DNA from: DASZQY01 sp963843565
Lineage (GTDB): Bacteria > Pseudomonadota > Alphaproteobacteria > Rhizobiales > Kaistiaceae
Assembly: GCA_963843565.1 (NCBI GenBank)
Contig: CAWJKY010000004.1
Coordinates: 1-64,000, forward strand
Direction of reading: 5' to 3'
Length of the DNA: 64,000 nt
This document shows positions 43,188-52,651 of this stretch, piece by piece. The notes below the pieces were generated by a model, which saw only the letters and a program-made list of their open reading frames with translations, had not been told where the DNA came from and searched no databases. Position 1 is the stretch's first letter. Each line of letters starts with the position of its first letter. The position numbers and the translations under genes were made by a program.

Positions 43188-44132
43188 TCAGGCTCGGTGG
43201 GCAAGCGGGTGGTGGTCGGTCACCAGCGCCCTCAGCCGCTCTTCCAGCACATGAGTGTAGATCTGCGTGGTCGAGATGTCGGCGTGGCCGAGAAGTTGCT
43301 GGACGACGCGAAGATCGGCACCGTTCTGCAAGAGATGACTGGCGAAGGCGTGGCGCAGCACATGCGGCGAGACCTTCGCCGAGGGAATTCCGGCGCGGGC
43401 GGCGAGGTCCTTCAACTCGCGGGCGAAGCCCTGCCGCGTCAGGTGGCCGCTCTCCGACGGCGCCGGAAAGAGCCACGCGCTTTCGCCGGCGCCGGTTTCG
43501 GCGCGCGCGGCGAGATAGGCGGCGGCGGCGGCGGTCGCCTTGTCGGTCAGCGGCACGACGCGCTCGTGCCCGCCCTTGCCGCGCACCGTCAGGAAGCGCG
43601 CGCCTTCGCGGGCAGCCCTTGCCGGCAGGGCCACCAGCTCCGAAACACGCAAGCCACTGGCGTAGAGAAGCTCCATCAACGCTTGCAGGCGCAACGCCCT
43701 GAGGCGCGCCCCGGCGGCAAGATCGGCGCGCGCTGTTTCGGCGGCGGCCAACCCGATCAGCCGCTCGACCTCGCGCTCGGAGAGAATCTTGGGCAGATGC
43801 GCACCCTTCCTGGGGCCGTCGACGATCCCGGTCGGTTCGTCGGCCCGCAGGTTCTCGCTGACCAGGAAGCGGTGGAACTGGCGGACCGCCGACAGGCGGC
43901 GGGCGGCCGAACTGGCGGCAAAGCCGCGCCCGTCGAGATCGGCGAGGTAGGCGCGCACGTCCTCGGTCGCGGCCGCGGCAAGCTCGCGCCCCGTACCCGA
44001 CAGGAACGCCGCATAGTCCTCGAGGTCGCGCTGGTAGGAGGCGAGCGTGTTGGCAGCGGCGCCGCGCTCGGCGCTCATCATCTCGAGGAACGCCTCGATG
44101 TGGTAGCCGCCGCGAAGACTCGGTTGCGTCAT
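43188..44132 (-). CDS. xerD: Site-specific tyrosine recombinase XerD
   Basis: A 314-residue recombinase. The N-terminal core-binding domain (1-105) is followed by the catalytic domain with R162 (SGLRVSEL), K186, H257-x-x-R260 (HVLRHAFASH), H283 (LGHADISTTQ) and nucleophile Y292 (IYTH). XerD acts with XerC at dif to resolve chromosome dimers. The neighbourhood with accA and aroK supports XerD over XerC. I chose ATG 44132; a GTG three codons upstream is possible. Confidence 0.94.
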   Translation of the reverse strand: MTQPSLRGGYHIEAFLEMMSAERGAAANTLASYQRDLEDYAAFLSGTGRELAAAATEDVRAYLADLDGRGFAASSAARRLSAVRQFHRFLVSENLRADEPTGIVDGPRKGAHLPKILSEREVERLIGLAAAETARADLAAGARLRALRLQALMELLYASGLRVSELVALPARAAREGARFLTVRGKGGHERVVPLTDKATAAAAAYLAARAETGAGESAWLFPAPSESGHLTRQGFARELKDLAARAGIPSAKVSPHVLRHAFASHLLQNGADLRVVQQLLGHADISTTQIYTHVLEERLRALVTDHHPLAHRA

Positions 44133-44175
44133 GCCCAACACAAGGCGACGGGACGGTTAAGCCCCGGTTACCGGA

Positions 44176-45948
44176 TCACTCGGCGAGGCCGGCGAGGGCA
44201 AAGCCTTCCCTGATCCTGTCGGTGTCTGCCGGGTTGGTGAACGGCAGGCGGGCGAGATGACCGGCAAACGAATACTTCGGGCTGACCTGCTTCAGTTCGG
44301 CGGCGACGCGCCGCGCCGCCTCGACCTCGCCGAGATGGCCGAGGGCGGAAATCAGCATCCCGCGTGACAGGTCGGTCTTCGGCGACAGCCTGATGCGCTC
44401 GCGAAAGGTCGCTGCCGCCGTCTCGTACTTGCCGGCGACGAGATAGGCCATCCCCAGGAAATGCAGCGTCTGGTGGGTGAACCCCGGATCGAGCCGCATG
44501 CAGCGCTCGATCAACGGAAACGCGAGCTCGGAATTGCCGCAATAGATTTCGACGAGGCCGAGCGAACCCAGTGCCTGTGCGTTGTTTGGATCGAGTTGCA
44601 GGGCGGCCGCCAATTGCCGTCGCCCTTCCGGCAGGTCCTTCGACCAGACCGCCATGATCGCTGCCACCACCCGCGCGTAGCCCACGTTGGGGCCCTTCTC
44701 GACCGCCAGCTTGGCAAAGTGCACCGATCGTTCGAACGCATCGGGTGCGCCCGTCCAGTGGTTCTGGGAGTCGAGATTGTGCGCCATGGCGATGCCCGCA
44801 TAGGCCTCGGCATAGTCGGGATCGAGTTCGACGGCCCGGCCCAGCAACGAGATGATCTGATCGAACGTCTCGCGGCTGCTTCTCTGACCGAACAGGAACT
44901 CGCGCGCACGCAACATCAGATCGTGCGCCTCCAGACTCGTCGTGGGGACGTCCGCGATGCGCGCCGATTCACCGACGGTGAGCTTGACCCGCAGCGTTTC
45001 GACGATGTGGTGCGTGACCTCGTCCTGCACGGCGAAGATGTCGGTGAGGTCGCGGTCGAACCGGTCGGCCCAGACGTGGCCGCCGGTGGTCGCGTCGATG
45101 AGCTGCGCAGTGATGCGCACGCGATTGCCGGCGCGGCGAATCGAGCCCTCCAGCACCGACTTCACGCCGAGTTCGCGCCCGACGGCGCGGATGTCCGGGT
45201 TCTTGCCCTTGTAGGCAAAGCTCGAGTTCCGCGCGATGACCAGCAGGCCGGCGATCTTGGAAAGATCGGTGATGATGTCTTCGGTGATGCCGTCGGAGAA
45301 GTATTCCTGTTCGGGATCGCCCGACATGTTGTCGAACGGCAGCACGGCGATCGACGGCGGCTCGGGCTCCGCCAGGGTGGCTGACAGGGCCGGCGCCGCC
45401 GCGGCGGGTTGCGCCGACGCAGGGTCGTCCTCCGGGTGCCATTTCCACACCCGGATCGGGCGGACGATGTTCTTGACCTGCACCTCGCCACCGTCGCGAA
45501 ATTGCACGTCAATGCGGTTGCCGACGCTCTCGTTGACGATCGACGAGACGCACACGCCGCCGGGCTCGGCCAGCGGTTCCAGCCGCGCGGCGATATTGAC
45601 GCCGTCGCCATAGATATCGTCGCCCTCGATGATGATGTCGCCGAGGTTGACGCCGATCCTGAGCACGATGGCGTGCTCATCGGGGGCCGCCTTGACGGCG
45701 CGCTGGATGGCAAGCGCGCACTTGACCGCGTCGACGACGCTTCCGAACTCGACCAGCGTGCCGTCGCCGATCAGCTTGACCACCCGGCCCCTGTGCTGAG
45801 CCACGGCCGGGTCGAACACCGCCTCGCGGTGATGCCGGAGCGCCTTCAGCGTGCCGGCCTCGTCGGCCCCCATCAGGCGCGAATAGCCGACCACGTCGGC
45901 CGCCAGGACCGCCGCCAGCCGTCGGTTGGTCTCGTCGATTTCCGGCAT
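44176..45948 (-). CDS. Class III adenylate/guanylate cyclase with TolB-like and TPR regions
   Basis: A 590-residue protein. The class III cyclase domain covers 1-165: metal-binding D18 (LAADVVGYSRLM) and D62 (KLIGDGTLVEF), adenine-selecting K58 and D115 (YGDGVN), and transition-state N118 and R122 (NIAARLE). All catalytic positions are present, so cAMP production is likely. Residues about 195-330 form a TolB-N/FlgO-like domain (IAVLPFDNMSGDPEQEYFSDG and SVLEGSIRRAGNRVRITAQLI). The C-terminal part is TPR-like. There is no membrane segment. Rhizobial genomes carry many such paralogues; the signal is unknown. ATG 45948 is chosen over a TTG two codons upstream. It is divergent from aroK. Confidence 0.92.
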   Translation of the reverse strand: MPEIDETNRRLAAVLAADVVGYSRLMGADEAGTLKALRHHREAVFDPAVAQHRGRVVKLIGDGTLVEFGSVVDAVKCALAIQRAVKAAPDEHAIVLRIGVNLGDIIIEGDDIYGDGVNIAARLEPLAEPGGVCVSSIVNESVGNRIDVQFRDGGEVQVKNIVRPIRVWKWHPEDDPASAQPAAAAPALSATLAEPEPPSIAVLPFDNMSGDPEQEYFSDGITEDIITDLSKIAGLLVIARNSSFAYKGKNPDIRAVGRELGVKSVLEGSIRRAGNRVRITAQLIDATTGGHVWADRFDRDLTDIFAVQDEVTHHIVETLRVKLTVGESARIADVPTTSLEAHDLMLRAREFLFGQRSSRETFDQIISLLGRAVELDPDYAEAYAGIAMAHNLDSQNHWTGAPDAFERSVHFAKLAVEKGPNVGYARVVAAIMAVWSKDLPEGRRQLAAALQLDPNNAQALGSLGLVEIYCGNSELAFPLIERCMRLDPGFTHQTLHFLGMAYLVAGKYETAAATFRERIRLSPKTDLSRGMLISALGHLGEVEAARRVAAELKQVSPKYSFAGHLARLPFTNPADTDRIREGFALAGLAE

Positions 45949-46080
45949 CGCCAACAGGTATTCGATTGTCGCCTCTCGCGCCAGTTCCCCCAGGGTGGGC
46001 GCTGTGCGGCCTTGCCTTGACAGGACGGGCGGAAAGCGGCTCTACCGACGCCCTACGGAAAATCGGTCAGCGAGGGACGT

Positions 46081-46683
46081 GTGGCGCGGAATGGTTCGGT
46101 CAGGGGCGGCCAGGAAAGCCTGGAAGCCAGGGTTGCGCGCCTTCTCGACGGCCGCACGATCGTGATGGTGGGCATGATGGGGGCCGGCAAGTCCTCGATC
46201 GGCAGGCGGCTCGCCAACCGGCTCGGCATGGCCTTCGTCGACGCCGACAGCGAGATCGAGCAGGCCGCCAACGCGACCATTCCGGAGATTTTCGAGCAGC
46301 ACGGGGAAGCCTACTTCCGCGACGGCGAACGGCGCGTCATCCAGCGCCTGCTCGACGGCGCCCCCAAGGTTCTGGCGACCGGCGGCGGCGCCTTCATCCA
46401 CCCGGAGACCCGCGCCGCCATCCAGGCCAATTCCGTCTCGATCTGGCTGAAGGCCGATCGCGACCTGCTGCTCTCGCGCGTCAAGCGCCGCAACAACCGG
46501 CCGCTGCTCAAGAACGGCGACCCGGCCGAGACCATCGACCGGCTGATCGCCGAGCGCTACCCCATCTACGAGGAAGCCGCCATCCACATCCAGTCGCGCG
46601 ACGTCGCCCACGACGCCGTGATCGACGATATTCTGGCGGAGCTCGCCCGGCACCTCGGCAGCGAGGCCACAGAAGAGGCATAG
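46081..46683 (+). CDS. aroK: Shikimate kinase
   Basis: A 200-residue kinase phosphorylating shikimate, with the P-loop GMMGAGKSS at 31-39, the shikimate-binding VDADSEIE and a GGGAF motif in ATGGGAFIHPETR. The start is GTG 46081 with GAGGGA three bases upstream; homologues also have an N-terminal extension before the P-loop. aroB starts two bases after its stop, so aroK-aroB-CNNM form an operon of overlapping or abutting genes. Confidence 0.96.
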   Translation: MARNGSVRGGQESLEARVARLLDGRTIVMVGMMGAGKSSIGRRLANRLGMAFVDADSEIEQAANATIPEIFEQHGEAYFRDGERRVIQRLLDGAPKVLATGGGAFIHPETRAAIQANSVSIWLKADRDLLLSRVKRRNNRPLLKNGDPAETIDRLIAERYPIYEEAAIHIQSRDVAHDAVIDDILAELARHLGSEATEEA

Positions 46684-46685
46684 CG

Positions 46686-47819
46686 ATGGCCGAAGAGGGA
46701 ACGCCTCCTCGCGCCCCGAAGACAGTCGCTGTCGATCTCGGACCGCGATCGTACAACATCCGCATCGGACGCGGCATCGTCGCCACCGCCGGCCGTGAGA
46801 TCGCGGCACGTGCGCCGGGCGCCCGCGTCGCCATCGTCGCCGACGAGACGGTCGCGCGGCTCCACCTCGCCCGGCTGAAGGAGTCGCTCGCCGAGGCCCG
46901 CATCGAGGGCACCGACATCGTGGTCGCCCCCGGCGAAGCCTCGAAGAGCTTCGCGACGCTGGAACGCGTCGTCGACGCGATCCTCGCCGCCCGGCTCGAG
47001 CGCGGCGACCTGATCGTCGCCTTCGGCGGCGGCGTGGTCGGCGACCTCGCCGGGTTTGCCGCTGCCATCACCCGCCGCGGCATGGGCGTCGTGCAGGTTC
47101 CCACGACCCTGCTGGCGCAGGTCGACTCCTCGGTCGGCGGCAAGACCGGCATCGACACCCCGCACGGCAAGAACCTCGTCGGCGCCTTCCATCAGCCGCA
47201 GCTGGTGATCGCCGACACGGCGCTTCTCAATTCGCTCACCCCGCGCCTCTTCAACGCCGGCTACGCCGAGCTGGTGAAGATCGGCCTCATCCGCGACGCG
47301 GCCTTCTTCGCGTGGCTGGAAGAGAACTGGCGCGCCATCGCCGCCGGCTGGCCCGAGCGCGACGAGGCGATCGCCACCGCCGTCAAGGCGAAGGCGGAGA
47401 CCGTCGCCGCCGACGAGCACGACACGGGCGTGCGCGCGCTCCTCAACCTCGGCCACACCTTCGGCCATGCGCTCGAAGGCGCCACCGGCTACTCCGACCG
47501 GCTGCTGCACGGCGAAGGGGTCGCCATCGGCACGGTGCTCGCCCACAAATTCTCCGCCCGCGCCAACCTCGCGCCAGCCGCCGACACCGAGCGCGTCTTG
47601 CGCCATTTCAGCGATGTCGGCCTGCCGACGTCGATCGCCGACATTCCCGGCGAGAAGCTGGAGCCGGAGGCGCTCATGGAGCTGATCGCCCAGGACAAGA
47701 AGGTGGCGCGCGGCAAGCTGACGTTCATCCTGACGCGCGGCATCGGCAAGGCGTTCATCGCCCCGGACGTGGCGCCCGCCGACGTGCTCGCCTTTCTCAG
47801 GGAACAGGTCGGGTCATGA
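46686..47819 (+). CDS. aroB: 3-dehydroquinate synthase
   Basis: A 377-residue enzyme of the shikimate pathway that cyclises DAHP to 3-dehydroquinate using NAD and a divalent metal. Signatures are the NAD-binding GGGVVGDLAGFAA, PTTLLAQVDSSVGGKTG, and the zinc ligands in NLGHTFGHALE and HGEGVAIG. The ATG at 46686 is two bases after aroK. The last bases overlap the next gene's start (ATGA), so translation is coupled. Confidence 0.97.
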   Translation: MAEEGTPPRAPKTVAVDLGPRSYNIRIGRGIVATAGREIAARAPGARVAIVADETVARLHLARLKESLAEARIEGTDIVVAPGEASKSFATLERVVDAILAARLERGDLIVAFGGGVVGDLAGFAAAITRRGMGVVQVPTTLLAQVDSSVGGKTGIDTPHGKNLVGAFHQPQLVIADTALLNSLTPRLFNAGYAELVKIGLIRDAAFFAWLEENWRAIAAGWPERDEAIATAVKAKAETVAADEHDTGVRALLNLGHTFGHALEGATGYSDRLLHGEGVAIGTVLAHKFSARANLAPAADTERVLRHFSDVGLPTSIADIPGEKLEPEALMELIAQDKKVARGKLTFILTRGIGKAFIAPDVAPADVLAFLREQVGS

Positions 47820-49174
47820 GCGGACCGTGGCCAAGCCTCATCCTCGCCGTCTTCCTGCTGGCGCTGAACGGCTTCTTCGTCGCCGCCGAGTTCGCCCTGG
47901 TGAAGTCGAAGGGCTATCGCATCGACTCGCTCGCCAACGACAACCGCTTCGGCGCCAAGCTGTCGCAGCAGATGCTGCGCAACGTCGAGGCCTACCTCGC
48001 CTGTTGCCAGCTCGGCATCACCATGGCCTCGCTCGGCCTCGGCTGGGTCGGCGAGCCAACGGTGGCGGCGATCCTCGAGCCGGTGCTCCGCCCGCTGGGC
48101 ATGCCCGAGAGCGCCCTCCAGCTCACCGCCTTCATCGTCGGCTTCCTGGTCTTCTCCTCGCTCCACATCGTGCTCGGCGAACAGGTCCCCAAGACCTTCG
48201 CGATTCGTGAGCCCGAGCCCGTGCAGCTGTGGATCGCCTATCCGCTGCAGGCCGCCTACGTCCTGCTCTATCCGCTGAACTGGGCGCTCAACTCGACGGT
48301 CAAGGCGGTGCTTCGCGGCCTCGGTGTGAAGGAAGGCTCGCACCTCGAAGTCCTCACCCACGACGAGATCGAAGGTCTCGTCGACGTCTCGGCGGAAGCC
48401 GGCGCCATGGCGGTGAGCCAAGCGGAATATATCCACAACCTCTTCCGCTTCGGCGAACTGGAAGTCGCCGACGCCATGGTCCACCGCATCAACATGCTGT
48501 CGGTGAACGCCGACGATCCGGTCGACAAGGTGGTCGACGCGATCCTCGGTGGCGCCTACTCGCGCGTGCCGATGTGGGAGAACCAGCCGGAAAACATCGT
48601 TGGCGTCATCCACGTCAAGGATCTCCTGCGCGCGCTCAAGAAGGTCGACGGCGACGCCAGCAAGCTCGACATCCGCGCCATCGCCACCAAGCCGTGGTTC
48701 GTGCCCGACACCACCAGCCTCAGCGACCAGCTCAACGCCTTCCTGAAGCGCAAGCTGCACATGGCGCTGGTGGTCGACGAATACGGCGACGTGCAGGGAC
48801 TGCTGACCCTTGAGGATATTCTCGAGGAGATCGTCGGCGACATCACCGACGAGCACGACACGGCAGTGGAAGGCGTCCGCCGCCAGCCCGACGGGTCGGT
48901 CAACGCCGACGGCTCGGTGCCGATCCGCGACCTGAACCGTGTCATGGGCTGGAGCTTGCCGGAGGAAGAGGCAACCACCGTAGCCGGCCTCGTCATCCAC
49001 GAGGCGCGCATCATCCCCGAACCCGGCCAGGCGTTCACCTTCCACGGCTTCCGCTTCCAGGTCCTGCGCCGCGCCCGCAACCGCATCACGGCGCTGCGCA
49101 TCACCCCGCTCGACCGCGTCAAGGCGGTGCCGCAGCCCGCCCAGCCGCCCGCGAGCCTCACCGAACGCCCCTGA
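47816..49174 (+). CDS. CNNM/CorC-HlyC family membrane protein (DUF21, tandem CBS)
   Basis: A 452-residue protein. The N-terminal DUF21 (CNNM) membrane domain has four helices (1-195; LNGFFVAAEFALVKSK, CCQLGITMASLGLGWVG and LGEQVPKTFAI). Tandem CBS domains follow at about 210-335 (INMLSVNADDPVDKVVD and ALVVDEYGDVQGLLTLEDILEEIVGDI), then the CorC_HlyC domain at about 350-440. The family exports magnesium or cobalt; the older name hemolysin is misleading. In rhizobia it commonly follows aroB. The ATGA overlap with aroB indicates coupling. Confidence 0.94.
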   Translation: MSGPWPSLILAVFLLALNGFFVAAEFALVKSKGYRIDSLANDNRFGAKLSQQMLRNVEAYLACCQLGITMASLGLGWVGEPTVAAILEPVLRPLGMPESALQLTAFIVGFLVFSSLHIVLGEQVPKTFAIREPEPVQLWIAYPLQAAYVLLYPLNWALNSTVKAVLRGLGVKEGSHLEVLTHDEIEGLVDVSAEAGAMAVSQAEYIHNLFRFGELEVADAMVHRINMLSVNADDPVDKVVDAILGGAYSRVPMWENQPENIVGVIHVKDLLRALKKVDGDASKLDIRAIATKPWFVPDTTSLSDQLNAFLKRKLHMALVVDEYGDVQGLLTLEDILEEIVGDITDEHDTAVEGVRRQPDGSVNADGSVPIRDLNRVMGWSLPEEEATTVAGLVIHEARIIPEPGQAFTFHGFRFQVLRRARNRITALRITPLDRVKAVPQPAQPPASLTERP

Positions 49175-49259
49175 ACCGGCGGGCGTCGGCGCCCGGCCGA
49201 ATTCGGCCGCATTCGTCGCCGACCCTTCTCCTCCCACACCACGCGGGAGGGCGTCCCCA

Positions 49260-50396
49260 ATGGATTTCGATCTCGTCATCGTCGGCGCGAGCTTCGCCGG
49301 GCTCGCCGCGGCCCGAACCGCCGCTTCGCGCGGCCTCTCCGTCGCCGTCATCGACGCCAAGCGCGAACCGGGCGCGCGCGTCCACACCAGCGGCATTCTG
49401 GTGCGCGAGGCGATCGAGGAGATCGACATTCCCCACCAGTTGACGCGCCGCGTGCCGGGCGTGCGCCTCTACGCGCCGAACCTCGCGAGCATCGACCTGT
49501 TCTCGCCGGGCTACGCCTTCTACACGACCGAGACCGCGGCACTTCTGCGCTGGATGGCCGCCGAGGCGCGCGAGGCCGGCGCCGTCATCATCTGCGCGAC
49601 GCGCTTCGAAGGCGCCACGCGCGAGAACGGACGCCTGCGCCTCACCGGCATCGACCTTACCGCGCGCATGCTGATCGGCGCCGACGGCGCCCGCTCACGC
49701 GTCGCCGAAGCGTTTGGCCTGTCGCGCAACCGCCGCTTCCTGACCGGCCTCGAAGTGGAGCTGGAACCGGACGACGCGGTCGACCAGCGCTTCCTGCATT
49801 GCTTCGTCGATTCGAAGCTGGCGCCCGGCTACATGGCGTGGGCGGCGCCGGGGCCGGACGCGATCCAGCTCGGCCTCGCGGTTCGCGATGGCGGCAAGCC
49901 CGACCTCGCCGCGTTCATGGCGCGCACCGAGAAAGCGTTCAACTGGAGCCGGCTGAAAGTGGTGGGGCGGCGCAGCGGGCTCATCCCCTGCGGCGGCCCG
50001 CTCAAGCGGACGTCGGCACCGGGAGTGCTGCTCATCGGGGACGCCGCCGGCTGGGTCTCACCGATGACCGGCGGCGGCATCCGCCTCGCCTTCAAATACG
50101 GCCGCCGGGCGGCATCGCTGGTCGCCGATCAGCTGATGTGCGGCGGGCCGGAGCCGGGGCCGCTGCTCGCCCGCGAAATTCCGCGCTTCCGCGCCAAGCG
50201 CGCCCTCAGGGCCGCCCTCGACCTCGCCCCGCCCAACGTGCTGGTCAACATGGCGCTCGCCACCCGGTCCATGCGCCGCTTCGCCGAGAAACTCTATTTC
50301 CACACCCGCAACGACGCCGGCATCGACCGCGAGGCATATCTCAGGTGGCTGGAGTCGGAACGCGTGACGGCGGCTGCGGCGCCTTCGCCTCAATAG
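49260..50396 (+). CDS. Geranylgeranyl reductase-like FAD-dependent oxidoreductase
   Basis: A 378-residue flavoprotein. The FAD-binding dinucleotide motif is GASFAGLAAARTA (8-20) followed by VIDAKREPGAR. The second FAD motif is LLIGDAAGWVSPMTGGGIRLAFKYGR near 258-283, which is typical of the geranylgeranyl reductase/FixC-like branch. Members saturate isoprenoid chains; some act on menaquinone or archaeal lipids. The substrate here is unknown and no photosynthesis genes are present. GGGAGG precedes the ATG. The last 56 bases overlap the 3' end of bolA on the opposite strand. Confidence 0.85.
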   Translation: MDFDLVIVGASFAGLAAARTAASRGLSVAVIDAKREPGARVHTSGILVREAIEEIDIPHQLTRRVPGVRLYAPNLASIDLFSPGYAFYTTETAALLRWMAAEAREAGAVIICATRFEGATRENGRLRLTGIDLTARMLIGADGARSRVAEAFGLSRNRRFLTGLEVELEPDDAVDQRFLHCFVDSKLAPGYMAWAAPGPDAIQLGLAVRDGGKPDLAAFMARTEKAFNWSRLKVVGRRSGLIPCGGPLKRTSAPGVLLIGDAAGWVSPMTGGGIRLAFKYGRRAASLVADQLMCGGPEPGPLLAREIPRFRAKRALRAALDLAPPNVLVNMALATRSMRRFAEKLYFHTRNDAGIDREAYLRWLESERVTAAAAPSPQ

Positions 50397-50631
50397 CCAG
50401 GGCATGCAGCCCCTCGGCGAACTCGGCGGCCAGCGCCTCGTTGATCATGCGATGGGCGGCAACCCGGGTCTTGTCGCGGAAGGCCTCCGCGGTGATCCGG
50501 ACGCGGAAATGGCTGCCGCCGGGTCTGTGGCCGGCGTGCCCCTTGTGCAGATCGGACTCGTTCACCACTTCAAGCGCCACCGGGTGAAAGGCCTCGGTTA
50601 ACTTCACCGTGATTCTATCAGCGACCTTCAT
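50341..50631 (-). CDS. bolA: BolA family protein
   Basis: A 96-residue BolA. The class II KH-like fold is visible in VNESDLHKGHAGHRPGGSHFRVRITAEAF, and the invariant RVAAHRMINEAL segment is also present. BolA partners with monothiol glutaredoxin in iron-sulfur and redox regulation. The ATG at 50631 has GGAGGCG upstream. It is divergent from the J-domain gene, as in many rhizobia, and its Pro-rich C terminus is encoded opposite the end of the flavoprotein gene. Confidence 0.92.
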   Translation of the reverse strand: MKVADRITVKLTEAFHPVALEVVNESDLHKGHAGHRPGGSHFRVRITAEAFRDKTRVAAHRMINEALAAEFAEGLHALAIEAKAPQPPSRVPTPAT

Positions 50632-50690
50632 CGCGCCTCCGAGCTCCGACGTGTCTTGTCGGGCACGCCTGCGCCGACCATAATCCGACG

Positions 50691-51308
50691 ATGAACCTGA
50701 ACTCCAAGTATTTCGACCGCATCCGGATCGCGCCGGACGAAGCGGCGGCCAAGACGGCCGACGTGGCACCGTGCGAGTGGCACGGGTGCGGCCGGCCGGG
50801 CGGCTATCGGGCACCGAAGGGCCGCCATCAGGAGGGCCAGTACTACAACCTCTGCCTCGACCACGTGCGCGAATACAACAAGTCGTACAACTATTTCGCA
50901 GGGATGAAGGACGACGACGTCGTCGCCTACCAGCGCTCCGCGTCGACCGGCCATCGCCCCACCTGGACCATGGGGGTCGACCACAAGGACGCCGCCTTCG
51001 GGGCCCACCGGGCCTGGACGGCCGCCTTCACCGACCCGTTCGGGATTTTCGGCGGCGGCCGGGCGCGCCGGGCGCCGGGCACCGGCGAGAGCGAGGTCGA
51101 ACGGCGGCCGCTCCGGAACGTCGAGCGGCGCTCGTTCGCGGTTCTCGACCTCGACGGGGCCGAGACCGGCAGCGAGATCAAGGCCCGCTACAAGGCCCTC
51201 GTGAAGCAGCTCCACCCGGACGCCAACGGCGGCGACCGCTCGTCCGAGGACCGCCTGCGACAGATCATTCAGGCCTACCACTACCTCAAGGCGGCCGGGT
51301 TCTGCTAA
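50691..51308 (+). CDS. J-domain (DnaJ-like) protein
   Basis: A 205-residue protein. The N-terminal region has a cysteine/histidine-rich segment (PCEWHGCGRPGGYRAP, then NLCLDHVREYNKSYNYF), a possible metal site. A C-terminal J domain spans about 140-205, with the HPD tripeptide at 175-177 (LHPDANGG). It should stimulate an Hsp70 ATPase. Such a gene lies between bolA and cobS in many rhizobia. It is followed by cobS after 81 bases. Confidence 0.93.
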   Translation: MNLNSKYFDRIRIAPDEAAAKTADVAPCEWHGCGRPGGYRAPKGRHQEGQYYNLCLDHVREYNKSYNYFAGMKDDDVVAYQRSASTGHRPTWTMGVDHKDAAFGAHRAWTAAFTDPFGIFGGGRARRAPGTGESEVERRPLRNVERRSFAVLDLDGAETGSEIKARYKALVKQLHPDANGGDRSSEDRLRQIIQAYHYLKAAGFC

Positions 51309-51389
51309 AGACGACGATGCGTCGCCGATACCCGGCCACGGCATTTCCACCACACGAAGCAGGCATCGCCCCAAAAGCGATGAAAAACC

Positions 51390-52370
51390 ATGACTGAAGC
51401 CGCTCCGGCGCTGCTGCCCGACATGAAGATTTCGGTTCGCCAGGTCTTCGGAATCGACTCCGACCTCGAGGTCCCGGCCTATTCCGAGGCCGACGAGCAC
51501 GTCCCCGACGTCGATCCCGACTACCTGTTCGACCGCGAGACGACGCTGGCGATCCTGGCGGGCTTTGCCCGCAACCGCCGCGTGCTGGTGACCGGCTATC
51601 ACGGCACCGGCAAATCGACCCACATCGAGCAGGTCGCCGCCCGCCTCAACTGGCCGATGGTGCGCGTCAACCTCGACAGCCACATCAGCCGTATCGATCT
51701 GGTCGGCAAGGACGCCATCGTCATCCGCGACGGCCAGCAGGTCACCGAGTTTCGCGACGGCATGCTGCCGTGGGCGCTCCAGCACAACATCGCCATCTGC
51801 TTCGACGAGTACGACGCCGGTCGCCCGGACGTCATGTTCGTCATCCAGCGCGTGCTCGAGGTCTCGGGGCGCCTGACGCTCCTCGACCAGAACAAGGTCA
51901 TCCGCCCACACCCGGCCTTCCGCCTGTTCGCCACCGCCAACACGGTCGGCCTCGGCGACACCTCCGGCCTCTATCACGGCACCCAGCAGATCAATCAGGG
52001 CCAGATGGATCGCTGGTCGATCGTCACCACGCTCAACTACCTGCCGCACGACAACGAGGTGAACATCGTCGCGGCGAAGGTGCCGCGCTGGCGCGACGAG
52101 AAGGGCCGGGCGATCATCTCCAAGATGGTGCGGGTTGCCGACATGACCCGCAACGCCTTCATCAACGGCGACCTGTCGACGGTGATGAGCCCGCGCACCG
52201 TGATCACCTGGGCGGAGAACGCAGAGATCTTCGGCGACATCGGCTTCTCGTTCCGCGTCACCTTCGTCAACAAGTGCGACGAGCTGGAGCGGGCGCTGGT
52301 CGCGGAATTCTACCAGCGCGCCTTCAACGAGGAGCTGCCCGAGTCGACCGCCAACGTGGTGATGAGCTAG
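51390..52370 (+). CDS. cobS: Cobaltochelatase subunit CobS
   Basis: A 326-residue AAA+ ATPase. Walker A GYHGTGKST occupies 69-77, Walker B-like ICFDEYDAGRPDV about 132-144, and the N-terminal FGIDSDLEVPAYSE is typical of CobS. With CobT it forms the ATPase that powers CobN to insert cobalt into hydrogenobyrinic acid diamide in aerobic vitamin B12 synthesis. CobN is not in the window. The ribosome binding site is unclear. The next plus-strand gene, cobT, is separated by a small minus-strand gene. Confidence 0.97.
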   Translation: MTEAAPALLPDMKISVRQVFGIDSDLEVPAYSEADEHVPDVDPDYLFDRETTLAILAGFARNRRVLVTGYHGTGKSTHIEQVAARLNWPMVRVNLDSHISRIDLVGKDAIVIRDGQQVTEFRDGMLPWALQHNIAICFDEYDAGRPDVMFVIQRVLEVSGRLTLLDQNKVIRPHPAFRLFATANTVGLGDTSGLYHGTQQINQGQMDRWSIVTTLNYLPHDNEVNIVAAKVPRWRDEKGRAIISKMVRVADMTRNAFINGDLSTVMSPRTVITWAENAEIFGDIGFSFRVTFVNKCDELERALVAEFYQRAFNEELPESTANVVMS

Positions 52371-52376
52371 GTGGAG

Positions 52377-52628
52377 CTAGTCGGTCTCTTCCAGAGCCTT
52401 GAGCCGCTTTTCGATCGCGTTCAGCCGTTCGTCCACCTCGGCAACGGCGTAGCGACCCAAGATGCTCTCGCCGTTAAGCGCCTGGAAGATGTTGTCCAGC
52501 CGACCCTCGATCTTCCCGAATCGGCCATCAGCCGATTCGAAGCCGGACGTAACCTTGTGCTCCAAGGTCCGCATCGCGGCGCGGATTTCGCGTAGGATGT
52601 GCAAGGTATGATCTTCAGGTTCGGCCAT
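52377..52628 (-). CDS. Small predicted coiled-coil protein between cobS and cobT
   Basis: An 83-residue protein composed of heptad-like helices: HTLHILREIRAAMRTLEHKV, then GKIEGRLDNIFQALNGESI, then AEVDERLNAIEKRLKALEE. Leu/Ile/Val repeats at heptad spacing suggest an oligomeric coiled coil. It lacks a signal peptide, membrane helix and cysteines. I know similar short coiled-coil proteins in Alphaproteobacteria but no function. The ATG at 52628 has GGAG seven bases upstream and a promoter candidate beyond it, so it appears to be a real gene. It runs against cobS-cobT, converging with cobS (six bases apart) and diverging from cobT. Confidence 0.75.
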   Translation of the reverse strand: MAEPEDHTLHILREIRAAMRTLEHKVTSGFESADGRFGKIEGRLDNIFQALNGESILGRYAVAEVDERLNAIEKRLKALEETD

Positions 52629-52651
52629 CTGGGATCTCCGCGAGAGATGCC

